Shown here: in pieces, positions 20,618-28,812 of the stretch | Layout of the letters: every line of letters starts with the position of its first letter | Position numbering within the stretch: position 1 is the first letter of the stretch | Origin: Acidovorax sp. | Lineage (GTDB): Bacteria > Pseudomonadota > Gammaproteobacteria > Burkholderiales > Burkholderiaceae_C | Assembly (NCBI GenBank): GCA_030692685.1 | Contig: JAUXZO010000127.1 | Location: 62,001-126,000 of the forward strand | Direction: 5' to 3' | Length of the DNA stretch: 64,000 nt | Notes under the pieces: generated by a model | Databases searched by the model: none | What the model saw: the letters and a program-made list of their open reading frames with translations, nothing else | Told to the model about the DNA's origin: nothing | Made by a program: the position numbers and the translations under genes

Positions 20618-21445
20618 TCACGGCGCCGCGTTGGGGAAGAACAGTTGCTCGCCGCCGATCTTGTAGCCAGCAATCGCTGTCTGGCCTGCAGGCGACACGA
20701 TCCAGTCCACAAACTTTTGCGCGTCCTGCGCCTTGACATGGGAGTGTTTGGCGGGGTTGACCACCATCACGCCATACTGGTTGAAGAGCTTGGTGTCGCC
20801 CTCCACCAGCACCGCCAGGTCCGCCCTGTTTTTGAAGTTGAGCCAGGTGCCGCGGTCGGTCATTGCGTAAGCACCGCTGGATGCCGCAATGTTGAGCGCG
20901 GGGCCCATGCCGCAGCCGCATTCCTTGTAGCCAGAGCCTTTGGCCGCGTCAGCGCCTGCAAGCTTCCAGTAGCGCAGTTCGGCCGCATGCGTGCCGCTTT
21001 TGTCGCCGCGCGAGATGAAGTTACCGTTGGCCGTGGCCAGCTTTTGCAGTGCCTGAACGATGTCTTTGCCACGGGTGCCAGCCGGGTCGTTCTTGGGGCC
21101 CACCAGGATGAAGTCGTTGTACATCACGGGGTAGCGCTTGACGCCCCAGCCGTCGGCCACAAACTTTTCTTCGGCCACCTGGTCGTGCACAAACAGCACG
21201 TCGGCGTCGCCACGGCGCGCCATGTCCAGCGCTTGGCCGGTGCCCAGCGCCACCACTTTCAAGTCCAAGCCACTGGCTTTCTTGAACTCGGGCAGCAGGT
21301 ACGAGAAAAGGCCCGATTGCTCGGTGGACGTAGTGGAAGCCATGGTGATGCTTTGCGCGAACACCGAACCAGACGCTATTAAAATAATAGCTGCTAGCGC
21401 TTTATGGATAAGCGCTAGAGGCCGAAATGACTTAAATTTTTTCAT
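20618..21445 (-). CDS. tupA: Tungstate ABC transporter substrate-binding protein
   Basis: A 275-residue secreted binding protein. The STTSTEQSGLF segment after the signal peptide is the TupA hallmark; SRGDKSGTH and DRGTWLNF are other conserved pieces of the tungstate site. It carries an uncommon-looking CGC pair in KECGCGMGP. The signal peptide core PLALIHKALAAIILIAS is encoded entirely by a family A palindromic repeat (21379-21428). The ATG at 21445 gives a sensible signal peptide (MKKFKSFR, hydrophobic core, SVFA-Q). An upstream ATG at 21499 would read through family B repeat DNA. Confidence 0.9.
   Translation of the reverse strand: MKKFKSFRPLALIHKALAAIILIASGSVFAQSITMASTTSTEQSGLFSYLLPEFKKASGLDLKVVALGTGQALDMARRGDADVLFVHDQVAEEKFVADGWGVKRYPVMYNDFILVGPKNDPAGTRGKDIVQALQKLATANGNFISRGDKSGTHAAELRYWKLAGADAAKGSGYKECGCGMGPALNIAASSGAYAMTDRGTWLNFKNRADLAVLVEGDTKLFNQYGVMVVNPAKHSHVKAQDAQKFVDWIVSPAGQTAIAGYKIGGEQLFFPNAAP
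21379..21428 (-). repeat. Dispersed palindromic repeat family A, inside the tupA signal-peptide coding region
   Basis: Read with tupA, the core GGCCTCTAGCGCTT-ATCCATA-AAGCGCTAGCAGCTAT lies in frame and encodes residues from about 7 to 24. The same phase is used in the hemD copy. Confidence 0.92.
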
Positions 21446-21592
21446 CGCCGGGCCGCCCCAAGATGAAAAAGTGGCCCCCTTGGGGAGCGTGGGGGTCAAT
21501 TCCTTTCATCGCCGGGCCGCCCCGAGATGAAAAAGTGGCCCCCTCGGGGGGCAGCGACCACACGAAGTGGGGAGCGTGGGGGGCAATTCTCG
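21446..21592. repeat. Family B repeat, tandem double copy between tupA and tupC
   Basis: The segment TCATCGCCGGGCCGCCCC(A/G)AGATGAAAAAGTGGCCCCCT..GGGGAGCGTGGGGG(G/T)CAATTCT occurs twice, at about 21442-21504 and 21505-21595, the second with an added CAGCGACCACACGAAGTG stretch. It fills the tupA-tupC gap. A degenerate relative lies inside hemC. Confidence 0.8.
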
Positions 21593-22321
21593 TCATACCA
21601 GTTCTCCTTTGACAAACAAACGGGCAGCCTCGGGCAGGGGGCCGTTGAAAAAGTCGTGCACTGGCAAGTCCGCCACCACACGGCCGTGCTCCATGTAAAT
21701 CACGCGGCTGGCCAGGCGCTTGACCTGGCCCAGGTTGTGGCTGCTGAACACCATCGTCACAGGGTGCGCGGGCCCGGCTGCGCCGTGGCTGGCGGCAAAG
21801 TCGGCCATCAATGCTTCGACCTCGCGTTTGGCATGCGGGTCGAGGCTGGCGGTGGGCTCATCTAATAGCAGCACATCGGGCTTCAGCGCCCACGCACGCG
21901 CCAGTGCCACGCGCTGTTGTTGCCCGCCCGACAAGGTGCGCGCGTTCTGCGCGGCAATGTCTTGCAGCCCCACGCGCTGCAATGCGGCCAATGCAGCAGT
22001 GCGCGCATCGCGCCAGCGTGCGCCCCGCAGCCACAGCGCCAGCGCCACGTTGTTCTGCGCGCTGGTGCGCAGCATGTGCGGGCGCTGGAACAGCATGGCC
22101 AGGCGCATATCCCCATGGCACTGAAAGCCGCCGCCGCTGGCATCGGCCAGGCCATGGAGCACCCGCAACAGCGTGCTTTTGCCGCTGCCGTTGGCACCCA
22201 CCAGCGCCACACGCTCACCGGCCGTGATGCGCAAAGTGACCTGGTCCAGCGCCTGCACGCGCCCGTAGCGCACGGTCACCTGGCGCATGTCCACCCACGG
22301 CAGGGCCAGTGCCGCGCTCAT
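21593..22321 (-). CDS. tupC: Tungstate ABC transporter ATP-binding protein
   Basis: A 242-residue ABC ATPase: Walker A GANGSGKST (42-50), signature LSGGQQQRVAL (130-140), Walker B LLLDEP (151-156) and a switch histidine in FSSHNL. It overlaps tupB by four bases and precedes tupA, giving the order tupB-tupC-tupA on the minus strand. No Mop domain is present, unlike ModC. Confidence 0.9.
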   Translation of the reverse strand: MSAALALPWVDMRQVTVRYGRVQALDQVTLRITAGERVALVGANGSGKSTLLRVLHGLADASGGGFQCHGDMRLAMLFQRPHMLRTSAQNNVALALWLRGARWRDARTAALAALQRVGLQDIAAQNARTLSGGQQQRVALARAWALKPDVLLLDEPTASLDPHAKREVEALMADFAASHGAAGPAHPVTMVFSSHNLGQVKRLASRVIYMEHGRVVADLPVHDFFNGPLPEAARLFVKGELV

Positions 22322-23055
22322 GGCGCCACCCCCACGGGCGTGCTGGAGACCGAGCCGTCCACCCGCTCGCGCCAGCGGCGCACCAGCGCGATCAGTACGT
22401 TGAGCGCCAACACCACGGCCAGCAAGATGATGCCCAGCGCCAGCGCCAGGGGCAGGTCGCCCTTGCTGGTCTCCAGCGCAATGGCGGTGGTCATCACCCG
22501 GGTAAAGCCGTCGATGTTGCCGCCCACAATCATCACCGCGCCCACCTCAGAAATTGCGCGGCCAAACGACGCAATCAGCACCGTGAGCAACGCGTAGCGC
22601 TCGTCCCATGCCAGCAACAAGCTGCGCAGCAGCGGCCTGGCCCCCATCGACCGCAACTGCTCGCCATGCGCGCGCTCCGCGTCTTCCACCGCCTGGCGCG
22701 TGAGCGCAGTCACCACGGGCAACACCAAAATGGCCTGCGCCAGCACCATCGCCTTGAAGCTGAACAGCCACCCCAGCGACCCGAGCGGCCCGCTGCGCGA
22801 CAGCAGCAAATACACCACCAGCCCCACCACCACCGACGGCACCGCCAGCAAGGTGTTGAGCACCGCCAATACGGCGCCCCGCCCCGCAAACCGGGCCACG
22901 CCCAGCCAGGCGCCCAGCACCAGCCCAACTCCGCAAGCCAACATACAGGCGGTGGCACTGACGGACAAGGAGCGGCCCACGATGGTCCAGAGGACCGGGT
23001 CGGACGAGAGGGTGAGCTGCAGCGCTGTGCTCGCGCTTTCAGAAAGAGTGGACAT
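22318..23055 (-). CDS. tupB: Tungstate ABC transporter permease
   Basis: A 245-residue membrane permease with about five or six helices. The cytoplasmic EAA-like loop and the GRAISEVGAVMIVGGNIDGFTRVMTTAIALETSKG stretch are characteristic of TupB/WtpB-type permeases (positions about 165-200). It is the first gene of the tup operon and is divergent from the ModE-type regulator at 23120, 64 bases away. Confidence 0.92.
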   Translation of the reverse strand: MSTLSESASTALQLTLSSDPVLWTIVGRSLSVSATACMLACGVGLVLGAWLGVARFAGRGAVLAVLNTLLAVPSVVVGLVVYLLLSRSGPLGSLGWLFSFKAMVLAQAILVLPVVTALTRQAVEDAERAHGEQLRSMGARPLLRSLLLAWDERYALLTVLIASFGRAISEVGAVMIVGGNIDGFTRVMTTAIALETSKGDLPLALALGIILLAVVLALNVLIALVRRWRERVDGSVSSTPVGVAP

Positions 23056-23097
23056 GCGGTGGTGTGATCGGGTTCGGCTATCGTAGGCACCCCATCA

Positions 23098-23111
23098 ATA
23101 TCCAGCGATAT
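23098..23111. promoter_or_regulatory. Candidate operator between tupB and its regulator
   Basis: A short dyad ATATC-CAGC-GATAT in the 64-base divergent gap. It sits where a regulator could control both tupB and its own gene. It does not closely match the ModE-like site before modA. Confidence 0.4.
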
Positions 23112-23119
23112 GAACGTCC

Positions 23120-24247
23120 GTGCATAGGGTCCAACTTCACTACACACTCAGCCGGGATGCGGGCAACGCACTCATCCGAAACCCGTTGCCAGAGTTGCTG
23201 CAGGCCGTGGCCGAGCAGGGCTCCATCTCTGGCGCGGCGCGGGGACTTGGCCTGTCGTACCGCCATGTGTGGGGCGCGCTCAAGCGCTGGGAAGACCAGC
23301 TCGGCGGAGAACTCATCGTGTGGGGCAAGGGCCAGTCGGCGCAGCTGAGCGAGTTCGGCACCAAGCTGCTGTGGGCCGAGCGCCAGGCGCAGGCCCGCCT
23401 GGCCCCGCAGATCGCCGCGCTGCATGCCGACCTGGAGCGCGCGTTTGCCGTGGCCTTTGACCCCCAAGCCCACGTGCTGACCCTGTACGCCAGCCACGAC
23501 GACGCACTGGTGGCGCTGCGTGCACACGCCGCCACACCAAGCGAGGCTGGGGCTTTGCACCTGGACATTCGGTTTACCGGCAGCGTGGACGCCATTCGCG
23601 CGCTGAACGAGGGTCGCTGCACGCTGGCGGGTTTTCACACCGTGGAGCACGCCGCTGCTGACGCGTGGACTGCACGCACCTACAAACCCCTGCTGCAGCC
23701 GGGGCTGCACAAGATCATCGGGTTTGCCCAGCGCACCCAGGGGCTCATCGTGGCACCGGGCAACCCGCTGGCGCTGCACAGTCTGGCCGACGTGGCGCGC
23801 ACCGGCGCGCGTTTTGTGAACCGGCCGCTCGGAAGCGGCACGCGCGTGTTGCTGGACGACCTGCTCGCACAGTCCGGCATTGCGACCGACGCCATCACGG
23901 GCTATGGGCTGAACGAGCCCTCGCACACCGCCATCGCGCAGGCCGTGGCGGCTGGAGCTGCCGACGTGGGCATGGGCATCGAGCTGGCGGCCCGGGCCCG
24001 CGGGCTGGGCTTTGTGCCACTGGTGCACGAGCGCTACCACCTGGCCTGCCTGAAGGCCAGCCTGGACCAACCCGCCACGCTGGCACTGCGCCAGCTGCTG
24101 CAAACCCCCGACTGGCAAGCCCACATGGCGGCGCTGCCGGGCTACACCCCGTTGCACTGCGGCGAGGTGCTGGCGATGAGCACGGTGCTGCCCTGGTGGC
24201 AGTTTGCGCGCCAAAAGCGGTCAGCAACGCCTAGGAAGAAACCCTAA
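23120..24247 (+). CDS. ModE-type HTH regulator fused to a periplasmic-binding-like domain
   Basis: A 375-residue regulator. The N-terminal winged helix (LPELLQAVAEQGSISGAAR, about 23-85) is ModE-like. The rest (about 110-350) is a PBP-like domain (segments LDIRFTGSVDAIRALNEG, RFVNRPLGSGTRVLLDDLL, AVAAGAADVGMGIE) as in one-component oxyanion sensors. It starts at a GTG codon. Divergence from tupB suggests it senses tungstate or molybdate and controls tup; the ligand is inferred from context. Confidence 0.85.
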   Translation: MHRVQLHYTLSRDAGNALIRNPLPELLQAVAEQGSISGAARGLGLSYRHVWGALKRWEDQLGGELIVWGKGQSAQLSEFGTKLLWAERQAQARLAPQIAALHADLERAFAVAFDPQAHVLTLYASHDDALVALRAHAATPSEAGALHLDIRFTGSVDAIRALNEGRCTLAGFHTVEHAAADAWTARTYKPLLQPGLHKIIGFAQRTQGLIVAPGNPLALHSLADVARTGARFVNRPLGSGTRVLLDDLLAQSGIATDAITGYGLNEPSHTAIAQAVAAGAADVGMGIELAARARGLGFVPLVHERYHLACLKASLDQPATLALRQLLQTPDWQAHMAALPGYTPLHCGEVLAMSTVLPWWQFARQKRSATPRKKP

Positions 24248-24429
24248 TTGCTCCTAAAAGCAGAGCAACATCCTGAGCATCTGCCTAGGGATAGCCCCGT
24301 CACGCTACCGTCAGGCTCGGCCTAAACTGCTCCGTAGAATCGCGCCCTTGTAAAAGTTAATCGGGCGTCCTTCGTTGATCCGGAGGCCGCACCGCATGTC
24401 ATACGCGCGGCCTTTCAATTGGAGACACC

Positions 24430-25047
24430 ATGCAGGCTTTACTCAAATTTTCCAGGGCAGTGGACTGGCTGAGCAACGGGGTTGGCAAGCTCAGCATGTG
24501 GCTCATCCTGGCAACCACCCTCATCAGCGCCGGCAACGCCGTCGTGCGCAAGGCATTCAACATCAGCTCGAATGCGCTGCTGGAGATCCAGTGGTACCTG
24601 TTCGCAGGGGTGTTCATGCTGGGCGCTGGCTATTGCCTGCTCAAAAACGCCCATGTGCGCATTGATTTCATCGCATCGCGCCTCTCCGCACGCACCCGCA
24701 ACTGGATCGACATCATCGGCATCCTGGTGGTGCTGTTCCCGTTCTGCCTGATCTGCATCGACCTGGGCTGGCCGCTGTTTGTGCGGGCCTGGGAGTCTGG
24801 CGAAATGTCGCAAAGCGCGGGCGGCCTGGTACGTTGGCCCGCCTATGCCTTGATTCCGCTGGGGTTTGCGCTGCTGCTGCTGCAAGGCGTGTCAGAGCTG
24901 ATCAAACGCATCGCTTTCTTGCGAGGCGTGGGCCCCGACACGCTCTCGCACGACGATGAGCCGTCGGAAGAAGAGCAACTCGCCGCCGCCATGGCTGCGC
25001 AGCTCGAACGCGAATCCCAAGTACCCACCCCTTCCAAGGCAGGCTAA
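24430..25047 (+). CDS. dctQ: TRAP transporter small permease subunit
   Basis: A 205-residue membrane protein with four helices (about 18-38, 52-72, 92-112, 135-155), the DctQ fold, followed by an acidic C-terminal tail of about 40 residues. The motif ALLEIQWYLFAGVFMLGAGY is typical. With DctM it forms the sodium- or proton-driven channel for organic acids. GGAG lies seven bases before the ATG, and dctM follows three bases after the stop. The binding protein dctP is encoded convergently 2.4 kb downstream. Confidence 0.92.
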   Translation: MQALLKFSRAVDWLSNGVGKLSMWLILATTLISAGNAVVRKAFNISSNALLEIQWYLFAGVFMLGAGYCLLKNAHVRIDFIASRLSARTRNWIDIIGILVVLFPFCLICIDLGWPLFVRAWESGEMSQSAGGLVRWPAYALIPLGFALLLLQGVSELIKRIAFLRGVGPDTLSHDDEPSEEEQLAAAMAAQLERESQVPTPSKAG

Positions 25048-25050
25048 GCC

Positions 25051-26844
25051 ATGCTAGTGACCTTCTTGACGCAAAACTTTGTCCCGCTGCTGTTCTGCGG
25101 CCTGCTGCTGCTGCTGCTGACGGGCTTTCCGGTGGCGTTTGCCCTGGCCGCCGCCGGTATGGGCTTTGGCTGGATTGGCATTGAACTGGGGCTGTTCCCC
25201 TCGGTATTGTTCCAGGCGCTGCCTTTGCGCATTTTCGGGATCATGCAGAACGACACGCTGCTGGCCATTCCGTTTTTCACCTTCATGGGCATCATCCTGC
25301 AGAAGTCCGGCATGGCCGAAGACCTGCTGGAGACCGTGGGACAAATCTTCGGCCCAGTGCGCGGTGGCGTGGCCATTGCCGTGATCCTGGTGGGTGCGCT
25401 GCTGGCAGCCACCACCGGTGTAGTGGCTGCGGCCGTGATCTCCATGGGCCTGATCTCGCTGCCCATCATGCTGCGCTACGGCTACAGCCGCGTGCTGGCC
25501 ACAGGCGCCATCACCGCGTCGGGCACGCTGGCGCAGGCCATCCCGCCGTCGCTGGTGCTGATCGTGCTGGCCGACCAGTTGGGCCGCTCGGTGGGTGACC
25601 TGTATGCAGGCGCTCTGGTGCCTGGCTTCATGCTGGTGGGCCTGTATGTGCTGTTTGTGGTCATTGTGGCGATCGTGTTGCCCAAGTGGGCGCCTGCGCT
25701 GCCCCCCGAGGCGCGGATCTACCGCGAACCCAATGGCAACTCTGGACACAAATCGCTGCTGGTGCTGCTGGCTGTGTGTGCCACCGTGGGCGTGGTTTGG
25801 GCCCAGATGCACGACGGCCTGATGACCCGCTGGCTGGAACGCAGCATGCCATCGCCCAAGGATGAAATCGTCATCCTGTCGATGACGCTGGCGTCACTGA
25901 CCGCCTTGGTGCTGTCTATCGCCAACCGCGTGGCACGCCTGGGCCTGCTGTCGCGCCTGGCGGAGCAAGTGACCTTTGTGCTGATGCCTCCGCTGATCCT
26001 GATCTTTCTGGTGCTGGGCACCATCTTCCTGGGCATTGCGACGCCCACCGAAGGCGGCGCCATGGGGGCCGTGGGTGCATTGATTCTGGCGATGATCAAG
26101 CGCCGACTGAGCTGGACGCTGATGCAGGAGGCGATGGACAACACAGCGCGCCTGGCCTCGTTTGTGCTGTTCATCCTGATTGGCTCGACCGTGTTCAGCT
26201 TTACCTTCAATGCGGCCGATGGCCACATCTGGGTGGAACACCTGTTCGACAAGGTGCCGGGCGGACAGCTGGGTTTCCTGATCGTGGTGAACCTGCTGAT
26301 CTTTGTGCTGGGCATGTTCATTGACTTCTTCGAAATCGCCTTCATCGTGGTGCCGCTCTTGGTGCCAGTGGCCGAGAAGATGGGCATCGACATGATCTGG
26401 TTCGGCGTGATCATCGCGATGAACCTGCAGACCTCGTTCCTGACCCCGCCGTTCGGGTTTGCGCTGTTCTATTTACGAAGTGTGGCACCACGCAACGACT
26501 ACAAGGACAGGGTGACGGGGGCCAACATCCGCGGCGTCAGCACCACCGAAATCTACAAGGGCTCCATTGCGTTCATCTGCATCCAGATCGCCATGGTGGC
26601 GCTGATCATGGCCAACCCAGGCCTGGTGACCGGCAACGTAGAGAAAGTCGAAGCCATGAGCGAAGAGGACGTGCTGCAACGCCTGAACAGCATGGGCGGC
26701 GACTTTGCACCGCCACCCGACCCTGCGCTGGACGCCGCCGCTGACCCTGCTGCCGATGCAGCTTCAGGCGACGTCCCAGCCACGGAAGAAGTGGACCCGC
26801 TCAAGGCCCTGCAGGATTCGATGGCGGGCGACAAGAAGAACTGA
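25051..26844 (+). CDS. dctM: TRAP transporter large permease subunit
   Basis: A 597-residue permease of the DctM family with twelve or more helices. Conserved features include PFFTFMGIILQKSGMAEDL, the IPPSLVLIVLAD segment and GTIFLGIATPTEGGAMGA. It is longer than usual: an extra loop around 225-290 and a C-terminal tail of about 60 residues rich in Ala, Asp and Pro. The tail has no known domain. Co-translated with dctQ. Confidence 0.92.
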   Translation: MLVTFLTQNFVPLLFCGLLLLLLTGFPVAFALAAAGMGFGWIGIELGLFPSVLFQALPLRIFGIMQNDTLLAIPFFTFMGIILQKSGMAEDLLETVGQIFGPVRGGVAIAVILVGALLAATTGVVAAAVISMGLISLPIMLRYGYSRVLATGAITASGTLAQAIPPSLVLIVLADQLGRSVGDLYAGALVPGFMLVGLYVLFVVIVAIVLPKWAPALPPEARIYREPNGNSGHKSLLVLLAVCATVGVVWAQMHDGLMTRWLERSMPSPKDEIVILSMTLASLTALVLSIANRVARLGLLSRLAEQVTFVLMPPLILIFLVLGTIFLGIATPTEGGAMGAVGALILAMIKRRLSWTLMQEAMDNTARLASFVLFILIGSTVFSFTFNAADGHIWVEHLFDKVPGGQLGFLIVVNLLIFVLGMFIDFFEIAFIVVPLLVPVAEKMGIDMIWFGVIIAMNLQTSFLTPPFGFALFYLRSVAPRNDYKDRVTGANIRGVSTTEIYKGSIAFICIQIAMVALIMANPGLVTGNVEKVEAMSEEDVLQRLNSMGGDFAPPPDPALDAAADPAADAASGDVPATEEVDPLKALQDSMAGDKKN

Positions 26845-26977
26845 CGGGGCGTGGCCCAGCAACAGCACAGCAACAGCACAGCAACAGCAGTAGCAGGAGC
26901 AGCGGGTGCTGATCCCGCTGCTCGCTGTTCGCCCCCCTAAGCCGGTCAGTCCGCACCGCAAGGCGGCAAAATGGAAC

Positions 26978-27016
26978 AAGCCCCTGGCAGGAAATCATCC
27001 TGCCAGGGGCTTTTTT
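26978..27016 (+). terminator. Rho-independent terminator after dctM
   Basis: An 11-base perfect stem, CCCCTGGCAGG and CCTGCCAGGGG, with a seven-base loop, followed by CTTTTTT. Confidence 0.88.
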
Positions 27017-27330
27017 CATGGGCTTGAACGTGGGCTCGGCGCGGGCTACGAAGGCAATTGCAACGAGGGCGCGCAAGGGAGAATGACCTGCAGCAGATTG
27101 CACTCTCTATCAAAGGAGTCTGCCTCTTCCCCCGCCTCACACCGTCGCGTGGCCGTGGCCGTGGCCGTGGCCGTGGCTTATTGCAGCACGCCACACACCG
27201 CACAAACTCTGCTTGCAAGCCCCTTGCGACTTCCCTGCTGCGTTCGACACACTGGTGCGTGAGGTGGGGCAAGAGCCTTCAGCGCACCACTGCCCGCCAA
27301 CGCCAACGCCAGCAGGCTTCAGAAACAACA

Positions 27331-27358
27331 AAGCCCGCCAGGCGAACCGGGCGGGCTT
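27331..27358 (-). terminator. Hairpin terminator after dctP
   Basis: The arms AAGCCCGCC and GGCGGGCTT flank a 9-to-10-base loop; read on the minus strand the hairpin is followed by TTTGTTGTTT. It lies 50 bases after the dctP stop. Confidence 0.7.
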
Positions 27359-27408
27359 CGAAAATCTGCAGGAGCAGCAGCGTGAACCGCTGCCCCGCGC
27401 CTGCGCGC

Positions 27409-28491
27409 TTAGATCTTTTGTGCGGACATGAAGGTGTCGTAACGGGCTTCGGCAAAACGGAACCAGAGGATCTGGTCGCGCTGGAAGGTACGCATGTCGG
27501 CGTAGATCTTCTTCCACTCGGGGCTCTTGGCGTCGTTTTCGGCAAACACTTCCATAGATGCCTTGAAGGATGCATCCATGATGGCTTGCGAGAAAGGCAG
27601 CACCTTCGTCTTGGCAGCCACCAGCTGCTTCAGAGCGGCTGGGTTCAGTGCGTCGTACTTGGCCAGCATGTCGGCAGACGCATAGGCGCTTGCTGCTTCG
27701 ATGATGGCGCGGTTTTCAGCGGACAGGGATTCGAGCGCCTTGTTGTTGATGAAGAAGTCCACTTCTGGGCCGCCTTCCCACCAGCCGGGGTAGTAGTAGA
27801 ACGGAGCCACCTTGTTGAAGCCGAGCTTCTGGTCGTCATAAGGACCCACCCACTCGGCGGCATCCAGCGTGCCCTTTTCGAGCGACTGGTACACCTCGCC
27901 ACCAGGAATGCTTTGTGGAACTGCGCCCAGTTTTTGCATTACTTCACCCACCAGGCCGCCGCCCAGGCGCATCTTCAAACCCTTGAAGTCAGCGGGCGTC
28001 TTGATTTCCTTGCGGTACCAGCCACCCATCTGGGTGCCCGTGTTGCCGCCCGCAAAGCTGGTCATGTTGTAGCCGTTGTAGAACTCGTTCATGAGCTTGC
28101 GGCCGTTGCCGTGCATCATCCACGCGTTCATCTGGCGGGCGTTGAAGCCAAACGGAATGGCCGAGCCCAGCGCGAACGCAGGGTTCTTGCCATAAAAATA
28201 GTAAGGCACCGTGTGGGTCATTTCCACCGTGCCAGCCTGCACGCCGTCCACCACGCCAAAGGGAGGCATCAGTTCGCCACCGGCATGCACGGAAATTTCG
28301 AACTTGCCACCGGACATGGCTTTGACGGCCTTAGCGAAAACCTCAGCGCCGCCGTAGATGGTGTCCAGCGACTTGGGGAAGCTGGAGGCCAGGCGCCAAC
28401 GAACGGCTGCCTGTGCGTGGACGGCAGGCGCTACGCCTGCAGCCAGCACGCCAGCGATGCCGGCCTGCTTGATGATTGAACGACGATCCAT
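27409..28491 (-). CDS. dctP: TRAP transporter solute-binding protein (TakP/DctP type)
   Basis: A 360-residue periplasmic binding protein. The leader MDRRSIIKQAGIAG has a twin-arginine-like RR motif and ends at AVHA-QA. The GGGLVGEVMQKLGAVPQSIPGGEVYQ-type segment and YYYPGWWEGG are typical of the TakP-like branch, which binds 2-oxo acids; substrate here is inferred only. It probably works with dctQM, although it is encoded convergently with them and has its own promoter. Confidence 0.88.
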   Translation of the reverse strand: MDRRSIIKQAGIAGVLAAGVAPAVHAQAAVRWRLASSFPKSLDTIYGGAEVFAKAVKAMSGGKFEISVHAGGELMPPFGVVDGVQAGTVEMTHTVPYYFYGKNPAFALGSAIPFGFNARQMNAWMMHGNGRKLMNEFYNGYNMTSFAGGNTGTQMGGWYRKEIKTPADFKGLKMRLGGGLVGEVMQKLGAVPQSIPGGEVYQSLEKGTLDAAEWVGPYDDQKLGFNKVAPFYYYPGWWEGGPEVDFFINNKALESLSAENRAIIEAASAYASADMLAKYDALNPAALKQLVAAKTKVLPFSQAIMDASFKASMEVFAENDAKSPEWKKIYADMRTFQRDQILWFRFAEARYDTFMSAQKI

Positions 28492-28812
28492 GAGGTTCTC
28501 TCCGATATAGTGATTTCAAAACTTGGGTGCACGCGTTGTGCGCGGCGAGCCAAGGACTTGTTTCAGCCGGGTTCATTGTAGAAACATGCCCCCTGAGACT
28601 TTTGCGGGTTTTCCCGCGAAAAATCGACCTCTTGTACAAGACTTCAGGCTTCTGCAAGCATCTGCGGGACAGCACCAAAACGGCGCACTAAGGGCGCCGA
28701 CACAACACCCAAAAATCCCGACAGCAGCTGCGACTGCAGAGGTGCATCCCATCTGAGATTGCGGGGCTATTGCGGGGCTATTGCAGGCTACTACCGAGCG
28801 ATTTTTGGGCGA
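28492..28812. other. Leader region of dctP and end of dxs
   Basis: A 321-base gap. It holds an imperfect hairpin TTTTGCGGG-TTTT-CCCGCGAAAA (28600-28622), a perfect palindrome CTTGTACAAG (28631-28640) and an 11-base tandem repeat ATTGCGGGGCT in about three copies (28758-28790). No gene is apparent. Confidence 0.55.
28631..28640. promoter_or_regulatory. Candidate operator CTTGTACAAG upstream of dctP
   Basis: A perfect 10-base palindrome 140 bases upstream of the dctP start. TTGTACAA-like dyads are common binding sites of GntR-family regulators of organic-acid uptake. No such regulator is encoded nearby. Confidence 0.35.

Larger units (their letters stand above)
26845..27408. other. Convergent intergenic region dctM / dctP with tandem repeats and two terminators
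   Basis: A 564-base gap. It holds an 11-base tandem repeat (AGCAACAGCAC, about 2.5 copies, 26858-26890), a strong bidirectional terminator (26978-27016), a hexamer tandem GTGGCC in about five copies (27149-27177) and a second terminator for dctP (27331-27358). Open frames here lack start signals and homologous features. Confidence 0.7.

Noticed and set aside
26858-27177. CRISPR-like array in the dctM-dctP gap
   Set aside because: The repeats are short tandem units (6 and 11 bases) without spacers of constant length; no cas genes are present.
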